Source: Thermoflexus hugenholtzii JAD2
Lineage (GTDB): Bacteria > Chloroflexota > Dehalococcoidia > UBA2979
Direction: 5' to 3'
DNA length: 8,131 nucleotides
NCBI GenBank assembly: GCA_945889565.1
Contig: CAMDBZ010000071.1
Span: 1-8,131, forward strand
Positions 5,886 through 8,131 of this stretch are shown here, one piece after another (position 1 is the first letter of the stretch; every line of letters begins with the position of its first letter). A model generated the notes under the pieces. It had not been told where the DNA came from, searched no databases, and saw only the letters and a program-made list of their open reading frames with translations. Both the position numbers and the translations under genes were made by a program.

Positions 5886-7042
5886 ACCACGACCTCTTCG
5901 GCTTCGAGATCAACGTCTGGGCCGACGCCGCCGCGCGCCTCGGCCTGATCGTCAGCCTCATGACCGTCGTCGTCATGGGCCTCATCTACGGCGAACGCAA
6001 GGTCATCGCCCGCTTCCAGCAGCGCCTCGGCCCCACCCGCACCGGCCCCGCCGGCCTGCTCCAGTCCGTCGCCGACGCCCTCAAGCTCGTCGCCAAAGAA
6101 GACGTGCGCCCGAAGAGCGCGGACCCGTGGGTGTTCGAACTCGCCCCCTACTTCGTCTTCGTCCCCATCTTCCTCATGTTCGTCGCCGTCCCCTTCGCCT
6201 TCCACTGGGAGATCCGCGTCCTCGAGCTCGGCATCTTCTACGTGCTCGCCGTGTCCTCCGTGAACATCGTCGGCTGGGTCATGGCCGGCTGGGGCTCCGA
6301 CAACCGCTACGCCATGCTCGGCGCGCTCCGCGCCGCCGCCCAGGCCATCTCCTACGAGCTCCCGCTCGTCATGTCCCTGATCGCCGTCGGCATGGTCGCC
6401 GACTCCTTCAACCTCACCGACATCGTGCGCGGCCAGGGCCAGGTCCCCAACATCGTCTGGCAGCCGCTCCCGTTCTTCATCTTCTTCGTCGCCATGCTCG
6501 CGGAGCTCAACCGCACCCCCTTCGACATCCCCGTCGGCGAGTCCGAGGTCGTCGGCGGCCCCTTCGTCGAGTACTCCGGCATCCGCTGGTCCATGTTCTT
6601 CCTCGCCGAGTACGCCGCGCTCTTCATCCTCGCGCTGCTCGGCGCCGCCATCTTCCTCGGCGGCTGGGCCTGGCCGCTCGGCGAGGAGTGGGGCCTGCCC
6701 TGGCAGCTCGCGCTCACCGCGATCAAGGCCGGCGCAATCATCTTCGCCATCTTCTGGGTGCGCGTGACGCTCCCGCGCCTGCGCATTGACCAGCTCATGG
6801 CCTTCAGCTGGAAGGTGCTGCTCCCCATCTCCTTCGTGCAGGTGCTCGCCAACGGCCTCGTGCTCGTCTACGAGCCCCCGCAACACATCGCCGACATCCT
6901 GCTCGCCGCGATCAGCGGCGCCGGACTCGTGCTCGTCGTGATGATCATGAACCGCAGCGTCGGCAAGCCGCGGCCGCGCCCCGTGCTCACCAACCGCGCC
7001 GCCGCCGCGACACCCCCCGCACGAAGTGAGGCCGCCCGATGA
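5882..7042 (+). CDS. nuoH: NADH-quinone oxidoreductase subunit H (ND1-type membrane subunit)
   Basis: A 386-residue integral membrane protein that forms the membrane side of the quinone tunnel and links it to the proton-pumping arm. About eight hydrophobic helices can be seen, including about 17-36, 90-108, 114-136, 156-173, 196-208, 237-260, 276-294 and 312-330, with a last one near 337-356. The family loop GERKVIARFQQRLGP (37-51) and KLVAKEDVRP (68-77) line the tunnel. The second loop reads RTPFDIPVGESE (211-222) then EYSG (230-233). The usual form is IPEAESE, so the first Glu is Val218 and the next Ala is Gly219, while Asp215, Glu220, Glu222 and Glu230 remain. The tail after 358 is basic and Pro/Ala-rich. 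ATG 5882 overlaps nuoD by four bases (ATGA), which fixes the start well. Confidence 0.96.
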   Translation: MNHDLFGFEINVWADAAARLGLIVSLMTVVVMGLIYGERKVIARFQQRLGPTRTGPAGLLQSVADALKLVAKEDVRPKSADPWVFELAPYFVFVPIFLMFVAVPFAFHWEIRVLELGIFYVLAVSSVNIVGWVMAGWGSDNRYAMLGALRAAAQAISYELPLVMSLIAVGMVADSFNLTDIVRGQGQVPNIVWQPLPFFIFFVAMLAELNRTPFDIPVGESEVVGGPFVEYSGIRWSMFFLAEYAALFILALLGAAIFLGGWAWPLGEEWGLPWQLALTAIKAGAIIFAIFWVRVTLPRLRIDQLMAFSWKVLLPISFVQVLANGLVLVYEPPQHIADILLAAISGAGLVLVVMIMNRSVGKPRPRPVLTNRAAAATPPARSEAAR

Positions 7043-7509
7043 GAGGCTTGCTCAAGAGCATGGGCGTCACGCTCTCCGTGTTCGCCCGCAAACCCGTCAC
7101 CCGCCAGTACCCGGAGACGCACCGCCCGCTCCCCGAGCGCGACCGCGCCTTCCCACTGCTGCTCTGGGACGAGAACCTCGACGAGCCGTTCTGCACCGGC
7201 TGCCACGCCTGCGAACGCGCCTGCCCCGTCGAGTGCATGACCGTGCTGATGAAAGACAACCCCGCCCACCGCAGCCAGGGCGGCACCTCCACGCGCCGCA
7301 AGATCATCGACAAATTCTGGATCGACTACGGCCGCTGCATGCGCTGCAACATCTGCGTCGAAGTCTGCAACTTCGACGCCATCGGCATGAACAACACCTG
7401 GCAAGGCCACGAGCAGTCCGTCTACGACCGCGCCGACCTCATCCAGGACCTCCCCCAGCTCCTCGCCGAGCACAAGGCCGGCGACGTCAAGCCCTGGATC
7501 GCACCCTAG
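7039..7509 (+). CDS. nuoI: NADH-quinone oxidoreductase subunit I (two 4Fe-4S ferredoxin-type protein)
   Basis: A 156-residue connecting-arm protein with two 4Fe-4S motifs that pass electrons to N2 in NuoB. The first set is Cys52, 55, 58 and 62 followed by Pro63; the second is Cys100, 103, 106 and 110. By the usual ferredoxin crossover, the last Cys of each motif ligates the other cluster. An extra Cys66 is present. The second motif ends CNF where most ferredoxin motifs have CP; all eight ligands remain, so cluster binding should hold. The N-terminus (1-20) is amphipathic and basic, suited to lying on the membrane surface next to NuoH. ATG 7039 overlaps nuoH by four bases (ATGA) and the TAG stop shares one base with the GTG of nuoJ. 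Confidence 0.96.
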   Translation: MRGLLKSMGVTLSVFARKPVTRQYPETHRPLPERDRAFPLLLWDENLDEPFCTGCHACERACPVECMTVLMKDNPAHRSQGGTSTRRKIIDKFWIDYGRCMRCNICVEVCNFDAIGMNNTWQGHEQSVYDRADLIQDLPQLLAEHKAGDVKPWIAP

Positions 7510-8131
7510 TGCTCCGCCGCCTCCCGCTCCCCGCCCAGCTCGACCGCACGATCACGTCCGGCGGCCTGCTCGCGAGCATCGTCGCCGCGCCGTACGTGAT
7601 CGTGCTCGGCGTGCTCTTCGCCGCCGGCCAGCTCTCCGGCCCGGAGTTCGTGTTCTGGCTCAACGCCGGCCTGATCATCGCCGGCGCGCTCGCCGCCGTG
7701 CTGCTGCGCCACATCGTGCACGCCGCGCTCGGCCTCGTCGTCGCCTCGCTCGGCGTCGCCGGCATCTTCCTGCTGCTCGCCTCGGAGTTCCTCGCGCTCG
7801 TGCAGGTGCTCGTCTACGGCGGCGGCGTCACCATCCTGCTGCTCTTCGGTCTCATGATGACCAACGCCACCGACGACCCCATCGTCACGGACGGCGCCCA
7901 GAAGCCCTTCGCCTTCGGCGCCGGCATCGTGCTCGCCGGCCTCTTCGTCGGCGCGATGCTGGATGCAGACTGGGGCGCCGCCAACTCCACCGTCGTCGGC
8001 TTCCGTGAGCTCGGCGTCCGCCTCTACCGCGACTTCGGCGTCCCCTTCGAGGTCGCCTCGCTCGTCCTGCTCGTCGCGCTCATCGGCGCGATCGCCATCG
8101 CGCGGCGCGAGCCCGCGCCCGGAGAGGAAGA
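7509..8131 (+). CDS. nuoJ: NADH-quinone oxidoreductase subunit J, 3' end outside the window
   Basis: The first 207 codons of a NuoJ/ND6 membrane subunit; the frame is still open at the window edge. The core is recognised from LGVAGIFLLLASEFLALVQV (81-100) followed by LVYGGGVTILLLFGLMM (101-117), the family helix with the VQVLVYxGxV pattern. Hydrophobic segments are about 20-40, 47-66, 71-92, 94-117, 135-152 and 180-198. That is six, against five in typical NuoJ; the extra one is the first. GTG 7509 shares one base with the nuoI stop, but no clear ribosome site precedes it. The codons from 7509 onward all end in G or C, so the N-terminal part looks coding. An alternative GTG at 7650 (residue 48), with GGAG only three bases before it, would give a standard five-helix protein. 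nuoK should follow. Confidence 0.9.
   Translation, partial: MLRRLPLPAQLDRTITSGGLLASIVAAPYVIVLGVLFAAGQLSGPEFVFWLNAGLIIAGALAAVLLRHIVHAALGLVVASLGVAGIFLLLASEFLALVQVLVYGGGVTILLLFGLMMTNATDDPIVTDGAQKPFAFGAGIVLAGLFVGAMLDADWGAANSTVVGFRELGVRLYRDFGVPFEVASLVLLVALIGAIAIARREPAPGEE

Noticed and set aside
5819..6886. A 355-codon open frame on the - strand over nuoH
   Set aside because: Antisense of a hydrophobic gene yields an Asp/Glu/Gly/His-rich sequence, a known artefact of this composition.

Overview
This is a GC-rich, densely coded stretch of a bacterial chromosome. Every gene is on the + strand, codon third positions are overwhelmingly C or G, and GTG starts are frequent. It holds one small unrecognised membrane-type protein gene, a large two-ring AAA+ Clp ATPase gene, a 414-base non-coding region with hairpins and a sigma70-type promoter, and the 5' part of a respiratory complex I (nuo) operon that runs off the right edge. 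The gene order A-B-C-D-H-I-J without E, F and G, together with the style of NuoD and NuoH, fits Chloroflexota or a similar high-GC lineage. That placement is inference from remembered family sequences; nothing in the window fixes the taxon.

Left part (1-2801): a 69-residue Trp-rich protein is followed by a near-perfect 45-base hairpin repeat. Next comes an 816-residue Clp ATPase with a ClpC-type short middle domain and an LGF tripeptide where ClpP-docking loops sit. It is most likely an unfoldase feeding ClpP; no clpP gene is in the window.

Middle (2802-3215): no gene is seen. The region holds a terminator-like hairpin just after the clp stop, a 9-bp inverted repeat, a second strong hairpin with two alternative pairings, and then TTGACA-17-TACGGT with an extended -10 TG. 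This is the best candidate promoter for nuo, leaving a leader of about 70 bases.

Right part (3216-8131): nuoA, nuoB, nuoC, nuoD, nuoH, nuoI and a 3'-truncated nuoJ. Every junction overlaps (10, 4, 4, 4, 4 and 1 bases), so the genes are probably cotranscribed and translationally coupled. B, C, D and I form the quinone-reducing connecting arm with cluster N2 and the two NuoI 4Fe-4S clusters. A, H and J are membrane subunits. K, L, M and N would be expected past the right edge. The NADH-oxidising module (E, F, G) is not between D and H, so the electron input is either encoded elsewhere or is a different donor.

The biology is largely familiar. The points most worth a second look are a Val in place of a usually conserved NuoH loop glutamate, an extra hydrophobic segment at the NuoJ N-terminus, a shortened C-terminal region in NuoD, a Pro-rich NuoB tail, and the intergenic hairpins. 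I found no convincing new system.
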